Below, in pieces: positions 57,130-64,000 of a stretch of DNA of 64,000 bases. Source of the DNA: DATBVX01 sp963705495. GTDB taxonomy: Bacteria; Pseudomonadota; Gammaproteobacteria; Steroidobacterales; Steroidobacteraceae. The stretch is taken from assembly GCA_963705495.1 (NCBI GenBank), contig CAVPJQ010000025.1:159952-223951 (forward strand), in the 5' to 3' direction. The notes under the pieces are model-generated. The model searched no databases. It had not been told where the DNA came from and saw only the letters and a program-made list of their open reading frames with translations. Every line of letters starts with the position of its first letter. Within the stretch, counting starts at the first letter, position 1. Both the position numbers and the translations under genes were made by a program.

Positions 57130-57507
57130 TCAAATGGGCGAACACTTGGCGTGCTTGAGCGTCCAGCGCTTGCCGCTGGCTTCGTGGATCAGCACGCAGT
57201 CCTTGCCATTCTTCACGAGCTGAAACTTTTCCGGACGGCCCAGCTCACGCCCGCTCAGCGGCACGCCCTTGGCGTCGCGCGCCTGGTTGCGCTCGATGAG
57301 CAGCAGGCTTTCGTGGGTGAGCGCGTCATCGGCGAGAGTGACGGGCGCGTTGTTGAGCGCGCCCGCAACTATCTGCTGCAGCTCTTCACGGCTTTGCGCT
57401 GTCGGCGAGTCGATGACCGCCGGCAGATCAGTCCCGGCAGGCAATGTGCCGCACGCACAGGTTCCGAGCGCAATCGCAATCGCCGCCAGCGTGCGAGCCA
57501 GGCTCAC
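57130..57507 (-). CDS. Small lipoprotein, function unknown
   Basis: A 125-residue protein with a lipoprotein signal: hydrophobic stretch then LGTCACG with the lipobox cysteine near residue 19. The rest is soluble, ending KHAKCSPI. The GTG start overlaps the S41 peptidase stop as GTGA, so the two are coupled. No family was recognised. Confidence 0.65.
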   Translation of the reverse strand: MSLARTLAAIAIALGTCACGTLPAGTDLPAVIDSPTAQSREELQQIVAGALNNAPVTLADDALTHESLLLIERNQARDAKGVPLSGRELGRPEKFQLVKNGKDCVLIHEASGKRWTLKHAKCSPI

Positions 57508-59069
57508 CTACGCAGTATCCTGTTCTCAAGCCAAGGCGATTTGAACATTACGCCGTCCTCGACTGGCATCTCGACTGCGAGAGCGCGCGGCCCGATGCCG
57601 GTCGCAGGCCCACACGCCGCCGCACCGCTCATCCGATAGCCGAGGGCCGCGGCGAGTCGGGCTTCGGCCTGATCGCCCAGCGCGTGATTGAAATCATCTG
57701 CAACTGAGCAACCGGGAATCCGTGTTCCAGCGCCGCTCACGGTGTTGTCCGGCGAGAACCCGTCGGTGTAGTCGCCAAATCCCACGTTATTGACGCCCCT
57801 GAACTCGATCGAGAAGTACGTCGTGCCGCAGTTGTCCTGCGGATAGAAGCCATAGGGCTTCCCGCACGTCGTAGAGCCGATCTGGATCACGTCAACCCCG
57901 ATGCCGCGCAGGCTGTTGATGATCGACTCGCTCGCCGAACAGGTGCCGCTGCCAGTCAGCACGAAGACGCGGGCGAGGTTCAGCATCGGGAGGGGCTGTC
58001 CGCTCGTGCTTCCGAAGCCAACAGTCGCATCATGAAATGGAATGGGCGCCAACAACTCGCCGGTTACGGGATCACGTGCCGGGTGTTTGTCGTTGAACTG
58101 CAGTTGCTCGAAAGTCTTTCCTGCCGTTCGGCCGGTACCAGCGATCATGAACGCGAGTTCGCTCGCGAGATCCAGGAACCCGCCGCCGTTGTACCGGATG
58201 TCCAGCACGAGATCGGTGACTGACCCATTCTGAAGCGTCTCGATTGCATCGATCAGCTGGTCCTCCGCGGTCGCGATGTGATCGTTGAACTGGATGTAGC
58301 CGACTGGTCCGATGGGCGTCGTGATGACCTGGACATTCTGCACGGGCGTCGAAATGACGATCGCTGAGGTCATCGTGATCGAGCGGATGCTCTGTGACCC
58401 GACATCCCGCACCGTGAAGTTATGGTTTGTTCGGCGGGTCGGGAGAGAGGCCGGCGACGGAGCGTGTCGACGCTTGCCTGATCGTTGGCGTTAACCAGGT
58501 CGACGCCATCGACCGTCAGAATCTCGGTACCTCGCGACAGGTTAGGGGCGGCCGGCGAATTCGGATCGGTATACTGCCACGACCGCGCGTCGTGGCGGCA
58601 CGGTGGAAAGCAGAACCCATTGAGCGCCGTAGCCCGCTGACGCTCCCGACTGGGACAGCGCAAACCATTCGGCACTGGAGAACGTGAAGTGGAATTTGTC
58701 CTTCGGATTGCCGGACGGCGTCACCGCAGAAGTCATCAGCCGATCGAAGTAGTCCGCAATGGTATAGGGAGCCGGGTCGAGGTCGGGCGCTTCGCTGTAC
58801 CAGAGGTACAGATCGTTCGTCCAAGAGCGTAGCCACATCTTTTCATCGGTGGCCGTGCCGCGCACATCGGGAAACGCGCGACCGGTCGCCGGATCGGTGC
58901 CGGTGCGCGGGGCCACGCACTTCGCAGCCAGGTTCGTGGCGGGTGGAAACACACCCATCGTCCAGGGATTCGAGCTTCCTCCACCACCGCCACCGCCGCC
59001 GCCACCACCACCGCAGCCAGCCAGGAGAAGGCTGAACAACCACAACAGATGCCGCCGCCGCATATACAT
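57504..59069 (-). pseudogene. S41 (carboxy-terminal-processing) peptidase lipoprotein, frameshifted
   Basis: The reconstructed protein is about 520 residues: a lipobox LLLAGC followed by eleven Gly, a PDZ-like part, and an S41 core. The catalytic serine region GSGTCSASESI and the lysine region TTCGKPYG are both in the last intact frame (57504-58412). Frame changes near 58575 (one extra base) and 58460 (one missing base, or two extra) break it. It would be a membrane-attached periplasmic protease. AGGGAAG precedes the ATG at 59069. Confidence 0.75.
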
Positions 59070-59128
59070 CTTGATTACTTCCCTGAGGGAAACTAGCCAA
59101 GCAATGTACACAGTCGCCCAGCCCCGCT

Positions 59129-59864
59129 CTAGCTGTAGGACTGAAAGTGTGGAGTAACTTCCAGTTCGATCGGTTCCAGGAATTCCGATGTTGCCTTGTT
59201 GATGATGGGCGCCAGATCTTCGTATGAATGGCCGTGACCCCTGTAGACGCTCAGGGTTACGGGATGTCCGGCCTCCTGTATCTCGGCAACCGTTTTCTTC
59301 ACTACATTCAGCGGAAAGTACTGATCCTTGTCACCGACCATTATCAGCACCGGAATTTTCCGGCGCGCCGCCGCGAGCGCCTCGAAGTTGCTCTTGTCAC
59401 GCCACGCGCCAGCGTAGACCGCAACGCCGGCGAAGTACTCCGATTCCAGCATGCCGAGCGTGAGCGCATACACCGCGCCGCCTGAATGACCGAACAGGTA
59501 CATGCGGCGGCGATCGATGCGATGCTTCCTCGCCACCTCGTCGATCACATCACGCATGAATTCCGGGGTATCGATGCGTATCTGCCAGCGTGTCCAGTCG
59601 AAAGCGTTTGGACCGACGAGAATTAGCCCATCGCGCCGTGGGGCGTATGTCGATCACTTGCTGGTGAGCTCGCGGCCATCGCTGTAGGAGCCGTGCAGCA
59701 TCAGCACCACGGGCGCTGGCTGATCGGCCTCGAGGGTTTCAGGAATGAACAGAGTAGGAGCGCTTCTGGCCCCCGCTTGCGAATGTCTCCTTGCTCAGGT
59801 GCGCAGCGGCCTGATCGCTGATCGCAAAGCACAGGCAAAGGACCGCCGCGCTCCACTTCAGCAT
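59129..59864 (-). pseudogene. PHB-depolymerase/LpqC-like esterase, disrupted
   Basis: Joined, this is a secreted alpha/beta hydrolase of about 245 residues: signal peptide, PVVLMLHGS oxyanion segment, nucleophile GHSGGA, and a terminal GHGHSYED histidine. A one-base shift near 59758 and an in-frame TGA at 59654-59656 (where family members often have Trp after KxxK) interrupt it; the last 142 codons remain open. Confidence 0.68.
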
Positions 59865-59873
59865 GGCCGGAAC

Positions 59874-60347
59874 TCACTCCTGACGATCGAATGCATACGA
59901 GAAAGGCAGCGGTTGGCCCTTCTCATCCTGCATGTTTCCCTTACAGGTCATGCGTATCTTCGATTCCAGGACGCACGTTTCAACATATGTCCAGGCCGTA
60001 CCTGATAGATCGGCGCCTGAGACCGTGTTGACCGAGCGCGCCCGCGGAGCGACGACAGCTCAGTTGCATGCCCGGCGGCAAAGCACCTTCAACGGGCCGC
60101 TCCTTGCCATCGCATTCTCCCTGCCATACGAGTCGCACGGTCTCGCCCGAATCGGCGGTGAATGTCTGTACGGTTTTGACCGCGACGCCATCATCCTCAA
60201 TGACCAGGCGAAAATTGGGGGTGGTACTTTCTGGTCAGGGGGCATTACGGATGCCGCTTCGTTGCCGACGTAAGTGCCGCTGAAAGCACTGCTGTTGGCG
60301 CAAGATGCCGTCACGAGCGCGGCGCCCAGAATGAAAAGAACACGCAT
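59874..60347 (-). pseudogene. Small lipoprotein, frameshifted
   Basis: ATG 60347 follows AAGGAAG. The lipobox (VTASCANS) is near residue 16. Read through shifts near 60228 and 60027 it continues FRLVIEDDGV and WTYVETCVLESKI to a stop at 59874, about 158 residues. No family was identified; it may be a C-x-x-C-free beta protein of the lipocalin-like sort, which is a guess. Confidence 0.5.
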
Positions 60348-60384
60348 CGATGACTTCCTTACGATTGATGGATCACGCTCCGAG

Positions 60385-60789
60385 TCAACTCCACGGCCCA
60401 CCCTTCAGCTCAACGGTATTTCCCTCAGGGTCTTTTACGTATATCGACGGCCCGAACCCTTCGGCGCCGTAACGAGACGCGACCGGGCCCACCTCGACGC
60501 CTCGTTCCTGCAATCGCGCGGTGACATCCGCTGCATCGAACGGGTCGATTCGCAAGCACAGGTGATCGAGATTGCGGCCCTCACGGCCCGGCGGTGCTCC
60601 TCCCATCCGGCCCAGTTTGCCATCGACGGGCACGAAGTCGATCAGTGAGCTCCCGGCTCACCTGGACAGGCCGATCTCCTCCTGATTCTTTTCAGGTGCA
60701 CACCCCAGCACACCCACGTAGAACCTACAATCGCCCTGAACGTCGACTACGCGCAGCACGATATGATCGATCTGTCGGATTTTCAGCAT
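60385..60789 (-). pseudogene. VOC (glyoxalase/bleomycin-resistance) protein, interrupted by TGA
   Basis: A VOC domain of about 134 residues: IDHIVLRVVDVQGDCRFYV at the start and LDHLCLRIDPFD, then the metal-binding end SIYVKDPEGNTVEL. An in-frame TGA at 60658-60660 falls between LSR and AGSSLIDFVPVDG, in a hinge of the fold. AGGAG precedes ATG 60789. Confidence 0.65.
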
Positions 60790-60805
60790 TTCCGTTGCGC
60801 TCCTA

Positions 60806-61114
60806 TCAAGGCGGCGCATGCACGACATCGAAGTGCCGCACCGTCGAATCGAATCTCTGCAGCATCGCACGCGCCGCTGGCGCGATCATCGCCTTGTCGG
60901 ACGGGGTCCCTGCAAATCGCTCGATTGCGTCCATCGACTCCCACAGTGTCAGCGTCAGGAGTTCAACCTGTGGTCCGACATTGCGTCGCAGGAGGTACGC
61001 GCCAGCGTGACCCGGGATATGGGCAAGCTCCGGCAGAACGGCATCGTGAAAGTGCCGAACATACGCTTCGACGTTTGCGGCCGATGCCTCGGCCGTCCAG
61101 ACACGAACGATCAT
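60806..61114 (-). CDS. Antibiotic biosynthesis monooxygenase (ABM) domain protein
   Basis: A 102-residue ferredoxin-like protein starting MIVRVWTAEA, with L-x-L-x-x-W-E-S-M-D-A-I in the later helix. GAGGATTACCAT precedes the ATG. ABM proteins include heme-degrading and quinol monooxygenases; substrate unknown. It is the only gene in the 58-64 kb run without visible damage. Confidence 0.72.
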   Translation of the reverse strand: MIVRVWTAEASAANVEAYVRHFHDAVLPELAHIPGHAGAYLLRRNVGPQVELLTLTLWESMDAIERFAGTPSDKAMIAPAARAMLQRFDSTVRHFDVVHAPP

Positions 61115-61146
61115 ATGGTAATCCTCGATTGATATGCGCCCAGAGT

Positions 61147-61770
61147 CTAGGGCGGCAATGAACGCTGATGCACGAATTGACCCGCCGCCAGGGACCCGAT
61201 CTCCTCGGCGGTGGAGGGGCGTCCCAGGATTGCGTTGCGATGGGGGCTGGCGACCAAAGCGCGCGATCACCTCCCGGTGTCCCCGCGCCTGTGAGGCCGA
61301 ATGGTCCATAAACTTGCGGATGCTCACTGGAGCCTGCTCCGCCAGCTCTTCCGCAACTTTGACTGCGGCATCCAGATGCACAAGCTCCTCTGAATGTCCT
61401 AGCGGCAAGATGCAGAAGGTTTTTTCCCACGGGCTTCAAGTGCCGCGTAGTGGCCGAGCTCGAGGCCCTCCAGTGCGAGGCCGATCGCCTTCGGATCCTG
61501 CGCATACGCTTCCTTCCTGCCCCGGTAGATTGATCGAGAGAATTGATCGAGAACGATGATGAGCGCGAGGCGCGATCGCGGCGCGTTCGACCAATGATCG
61601 AGGCCGCCGACTTTGCCTTGTTCCAATAGTGGCGTGAATCGCTCGACGATCGCCGCATCCGCTCCGCCGCGAAACCACCACTCGAACTGGCGCACGATGG
61701 TCGCGTGATCCTCGCCCATCTGCTGTGGGAACCAGAACCGCAGCACTTCTTCATGATCCGGAGCCCGCAT
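61147..61770 (-). pseudogene. DUF924 family protein, frameshifted
   Basis: The first part, VLRFWFPQQMGEDH and ALIIVLDQFSRSIYRG, and a later LPLGHSEEL are DUF924 landmarks; about 207 residues when joined. Frame changes fall at the A6 run near 61426 (one missing or two extra) and the C5 run near 61239 (one extra base), both homopolymers. The DUF3303-like gene ends where this ATG begins. Confidence 0.72.
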
Positions 61771-62056
61771 TTACCGAGAGTCCAGCGTCTCGCCCCGCAT
61801 CAGCGCAGCAGCCTCGGCGGAGGTACGCACCGGAATCACTTCGAAGTCGGTGAGATCGCTCCAGGCCCGAATCCACACCGCAAAGAGTGCGGGATCGTCG
61901 ATGCGCATTAACTGAAAACACGTGGAGAACTCAACGTCCACCCAGCTATCGATGTACTCCAGTCCTGCAGGGGACGGCGGCCGCGCTCTCTCGCACGGCG
62001 GTAGATTTCGGCTCCCGCACCAAGTTCTTGAACTTTTCGACCACCATGTAGAGCAT
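61771..62056 (-). pseudogene. DUF3303-like protein, frameshifted
   Basis: About 95 residues when joined: MLYMVVEKFKN, then GAEIYRRARERGR, then GLEYIDSWVDVEFSTCFQLM, as in DUF3303. The three pieces lie in different frames, with shifts near 62013 and 61973, and the end ALMRGETLDSR is intact. Family assignment rests on memory of the family, not a search. Confidence 0.5.
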
Positions 62057-62163
62057 CAACGCGACCTGCTTAAGAGTTCAACGCCGGCATTGCCAGTGGC
62101 TTCTTCAACCCGAAAGGCCGCTGGGTACGAGTACGTGCTCCCAAACTCGAACCAGAACTCCAC
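62056..62163 (-). pseudogene. Fragment of a 2-hydroxychromene-2-carboxylate isomerase / DsbA-like protein
   Basis: Only the first 35 codons exist: VEFWFEFGSTYSYPAA then a helix, matching the start of this thioredoxin-fold family, which runs about 200 residues. After GVELL the sequence departs and stops, and the DUF3303-like gene follows. GTG start with AGAGGTG upstream. A large deletion is the simplest reading. Confidence 0.6.
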
Positions 62164-62183
62164 GCGACACCTCTGCGCGTCGT

Positions 62184-62407
62184 CTAACGCGCCTGACCCG
62201 CCACGGGGGCCAACATGTTCGCGTCGCGCTTCATCAACCACTTGCCTTTCTCTTTCTTGAGAACGGACCCCGCATGGGCGCTTGGCCGGGCACGAGAAAC
62301 ACAACGTCCTCAGCCATCAAGCTCAGCACAGTGTCGATGTCACCTGCCTTGGTTGCCGCCATCCACGTGACAACCAGCTGGCGTATCTCTTGCTCATCAC
62401 GGTCCAT
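62184..62407 (-). pseudogene. SgcJ/EcaC-like SnoaL-fold protein with internal deletion
   Basis: The first 49 codons, DEQEIRQLVVTWMAATKAG then VVFLVPGQAPMRG, and the last, KKEKGKWLMKRDANMLAP, match two ends of a SnoaL-like protein of about 130 residues. Roughly 50-60 middle residues are absent and the ends are out of frame. Confidence 0.6.
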
Positions 62408-62419
62408 GTTTTCCGGTCC

Positions 62420-63042
62420 TCATGGACAGCCATCGAAGAAGTCGACGATGCCCGTCTCCAGGGAGTACTCCGCTCCAACCACCATCAGCCCATCCCGCTG
62501 GATGAGCTGCTCCAGAAGTTCCGAGCCATGCCGTAGATGATCTGCCGATGAACGCACATTGGCTCGAACTGCATCGTGCAGCAGTGCTTCCGCATCGTCT
62601 TTTCTTCGCGAGGCGAAGAGCGTTTCGACCGCTGGTCGCACGCGGTTCACGATCGAGCGCAGGTTCCGCGATTGACTGCTTGCATGCCCCTGCAGTTCCT
62701 CCAATGTCGCGATGACGGCGCCGCATTGCGAGTGACCCATGACGACGACGAGCCGAGTCCCGTAACGCGACGCGGCGAACTCCACGCTCCCAACCTGCGA
62801 AGGCGCAACGACATTGCCTGCAACCCGGATGACGAACAGGTCGCCGAACCCCTGATCGAAAACGAGCTCCGCAGGGACGCGCGAATCCGAGCAGCCGAGG
62901 ATGACGGCAAACGGCTCCTGCCCGGCAATCAGCTCGGCACGGCGTGTGGGATTGGAGAGGAACGACGCCGCCGTTTGGTTTGCGGCAAATCGCCGGTTCC
63001 CTTCGCGCAGCCGGGCCGACGCGCTGCGGCTGCGCTCAACAT
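62420..63042 (-). pseudogene. Beta-class carbonic anhydrase, frameshift near the start
   Basis: A roughly 207-residue enzyme that hydrates CO2 with zinc. The ligand motifs CSDSR and GHSQCGA are intact in an open frame running to 62420. The natural ATG (63042, overlapping the cyclotransferase stop) is out of frame with it, with a shift near 63015. The catalytic part is whole, so an alternative start is conceivable but none is evident. Confidence 0.72.
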
Positions 63043-63403
63043 CTTGGAGTGCACAGGGCCTCCGGCGCAGAGCGCGCGTCGACGTACAGCCAGGCTGTTT
63101 ACCCGAAGCAAGCATTGCGGCTATCCGGATGTAGGCAGCAAGTTTCTCGTACTCATCGGCCGCGGAGAGTTCAGCGTCAGTGATCTCAAAGACTGTGCCA
63201 TTGACACGACTGTCGTTTTTGCCGTTGAACGTCACGTTAGCATGATGCGTCTTGCCGCTCGTGGCCACGACCTGCGGGTCCGTGATCCTCACCCGCGACG
63301 CCTCGAATCCCGGGAGCTCGATCTTTGTGCCCCTGAAGCAGCCTTCCGAACGTCGATAGCTGCACCTCTTCTTCCTGTAGAGTGCCGTAGGAAGCAGCGG
63401 CAT
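63036..63403 (-). pseudogene. Gamma-glutamylcyclotransferase (AIG2-like), frameshifted
   Basis: The family start YGTLQEEEVQ, LPGFEASRVRI, the acidic DAELSAADEYE and the ending AWLYVDARS are present but lie in three frames. Shifts are near 63389, 63320 and 63091. About 120 residues when joined. It would release 5-oxoproline from gamma-glutamyl compounds. Confidence 0.68.
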
Positions 63404-63425
63404 GGATCAAGGACTCACGGCGGCG

Positions 63426-63800
63426 CTAGACCGGGCCTGAGACATGACTTGAGTAGAAAGTGATCAGATGCCCTGCCGGTTCCCGGACACGGGAAAAATT
63501 CGTGATCGATCGATGGCAACGCCTCGATCGGCGTTGGAGCGAGCCCGAGCGAAGTGAAGTGCTCGTGAGTCGCACGTAGATCCTCGACCATGAGATCGAA
63601 TGGCGCGTCGCCCGTTAGCACATCGTCCTTCGGGAGCAGTATCAGATGTGTACCGCCGCGCAGCTCGAAGACAGCCACATCTGTCCCCTCATACACCGGC
63701 CGCATCCCATCGTGCGCATGAACTGCGCGGAACTGTCCAGTCGATTTGTGTAGAGGACGACATGCCCCACCCAGACCGGAGGCCGCAGATCTTCGCTCAT
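63426..63800 (-). pseudogene. VOC family protein, frameshifted
   Basis: ATG 63800 opens WVGHVVLYTNRLDSSAQF, a VOC start; after a shift near 63708 it continues MRPVYEGTDVAVFELRGG, FDLMVEDLRATHE, and after another near 63480 ends GHLITFYSSHVSG. About 125 residues when joined. The start overlaps the preceding gene as ATGA. Confidence 0.65.
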
Positions 63801-64000
63801 ACTTCGAACCAATGATCCATGTCGGGATATCTAGTTGTCTGCTTGTACCAGACGAACCGCAAATACAAAGAGCCAAATGGAAAGGACGACCGTCGCCAGA
63901 TGCTCAACAGGCCAGCGCCGCCCAATTGGTCGCCCTTTCCGGACATGAGAAGTAAGGACACGAGCGCTACCAGCCCGGAGCCGATGGCGAGCCAGGATAG
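63797..64000 (-). CDS. Partial membrane protein (cut by window edge)
   Basis: An open frame enters from the right edge and ends with TGA overlapping the next ATG. It encodes a hydrophobic helix (LAIGSGLVALVSLLL) and a tail ending DHWFEV. A second frame across 63835-63900 also reads as a transmembrane helix, so a frameshift may lie here too. No family recognised. Confidence 0.4.
   Translation of the reverse strand, partial: LSWLAIGSGLVALVSLLLMSGKGDQLGGAGLLSIWRRSSFPFGSLYLRFVWYKQTTRYPDMDHWFEV

Noticed and set aside
59654..60660. In-frame TGA codons in the esterase and VOC genes read as Trp, suggesting recoding
   Set aside because: Many intact genes in the window end in TGA (kdsC, lptA, glnE neighbours, dsbD), so TGA is an ordinary stop here; nonsense mutation is simpler.

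Overview
The window reads as a high-GC gammaproteobacterial chromosome segment. The evidence is the gene order degS/algW-murA-ibaG-kdsD-kdsC-lptC-lptA-lptB-rpoN-hpf-rapZ, plus glnE, mpl, ubiX, waaA, kdkA, tolC and dsbD. A PPi-dependent phosphofructokinase, a K+-independent H+-pyrophosphatase and an SAH riboswitch ahead of ahcY fit a Nevskiales/Steroidobacterales/Xanthomonadales-like lineage; that placement is inference. No tRNA, rRNA, CRISPR array, prophage or insertion sequence was seen. No gene-free stretch exceeds about 300 bases.

Layout. 0-10 kb: start of cytochrome bc1 (petA-petB, leftward), a divergent DegS/AlgW-type protease, murA and ibaG, then a tightly overlapping Kdo/LPS-export operon running into rpoN-hpf-rapZ. 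10-14.2 kb: a patatin-like phospholipase and a penicillin-acylase-family hydrolase, both with several frameshifts, flanking a Bcp peroxiredoxin. 14.2-22.8 kb: a leftward central carbon operon (tkt-gap-pgk-pyk) and, divergently, the SAM cycle (metK, SAH riboswitch, ahcY). 22.9-29.4 kb: cpdA and a GumN/TraB protein; a coupled macrodomain-glycosyltransferase-rubredoxin chain; and three rightward glycan-transfer genes. 29.4-40.6 kb: a Lon-N-domain protein, ubiX, mpl, rnd, an adenylate kinase with a very basic tail, pfp, hppA and a PAS-GGDEF-EAL protein. 40.8-47.2 kb: pcm (frameshifted), rhodanese, tolC, then the LPS inner-core genes waaA, kdkA, a heptosyltransferase-family gene and a DUF6165 gene. 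47.2-57.5 kb: glnE, groESL with a CIRCE-like operator and terminator, cutA, dsbD, a TlpA-like thioredoxin, an ATP-pyrophosphatase, a threonine aldolase and a lipoprotein.

The last 6.5 kb (57.5-64 kb) differs. It is a leftward run of small accessory genes (S41 peptidase, esterase, lipoprotein, VOC proteins, DUF924, DUF3303-like, SnoaL-like, carbonic anhydrase, gamma-glutamylcyclotransferase). Nearly every one carries a frameshift, nonsense codon or internal deletion, while about 45 kb of mostly housekeeping sequence is almost free of them. This is either a real zone of gene decay or locally poor sequence.

Functionally the window is rich in envelope building: peptidoglycan precursor synthesis and recycling (murA, mpl), Kdo synthesis, transfer and phosphorylation (kdsD, kdsC, waaA, kdkA), LPS transport (lptABC), core glycosylation, and periplasmic thiol chemistry (dsbD, TlpA-like). 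It also carries pyrophosphate-linked glycolysis (pfp, hppA).

No clearly new multi-gene system was found. The best leads are the disrupted 57.5-64 kb block, the Adk basic tail, the macrodomain/glycosyltransferase/rubredoxin chain, and a long hairpin after groEL.
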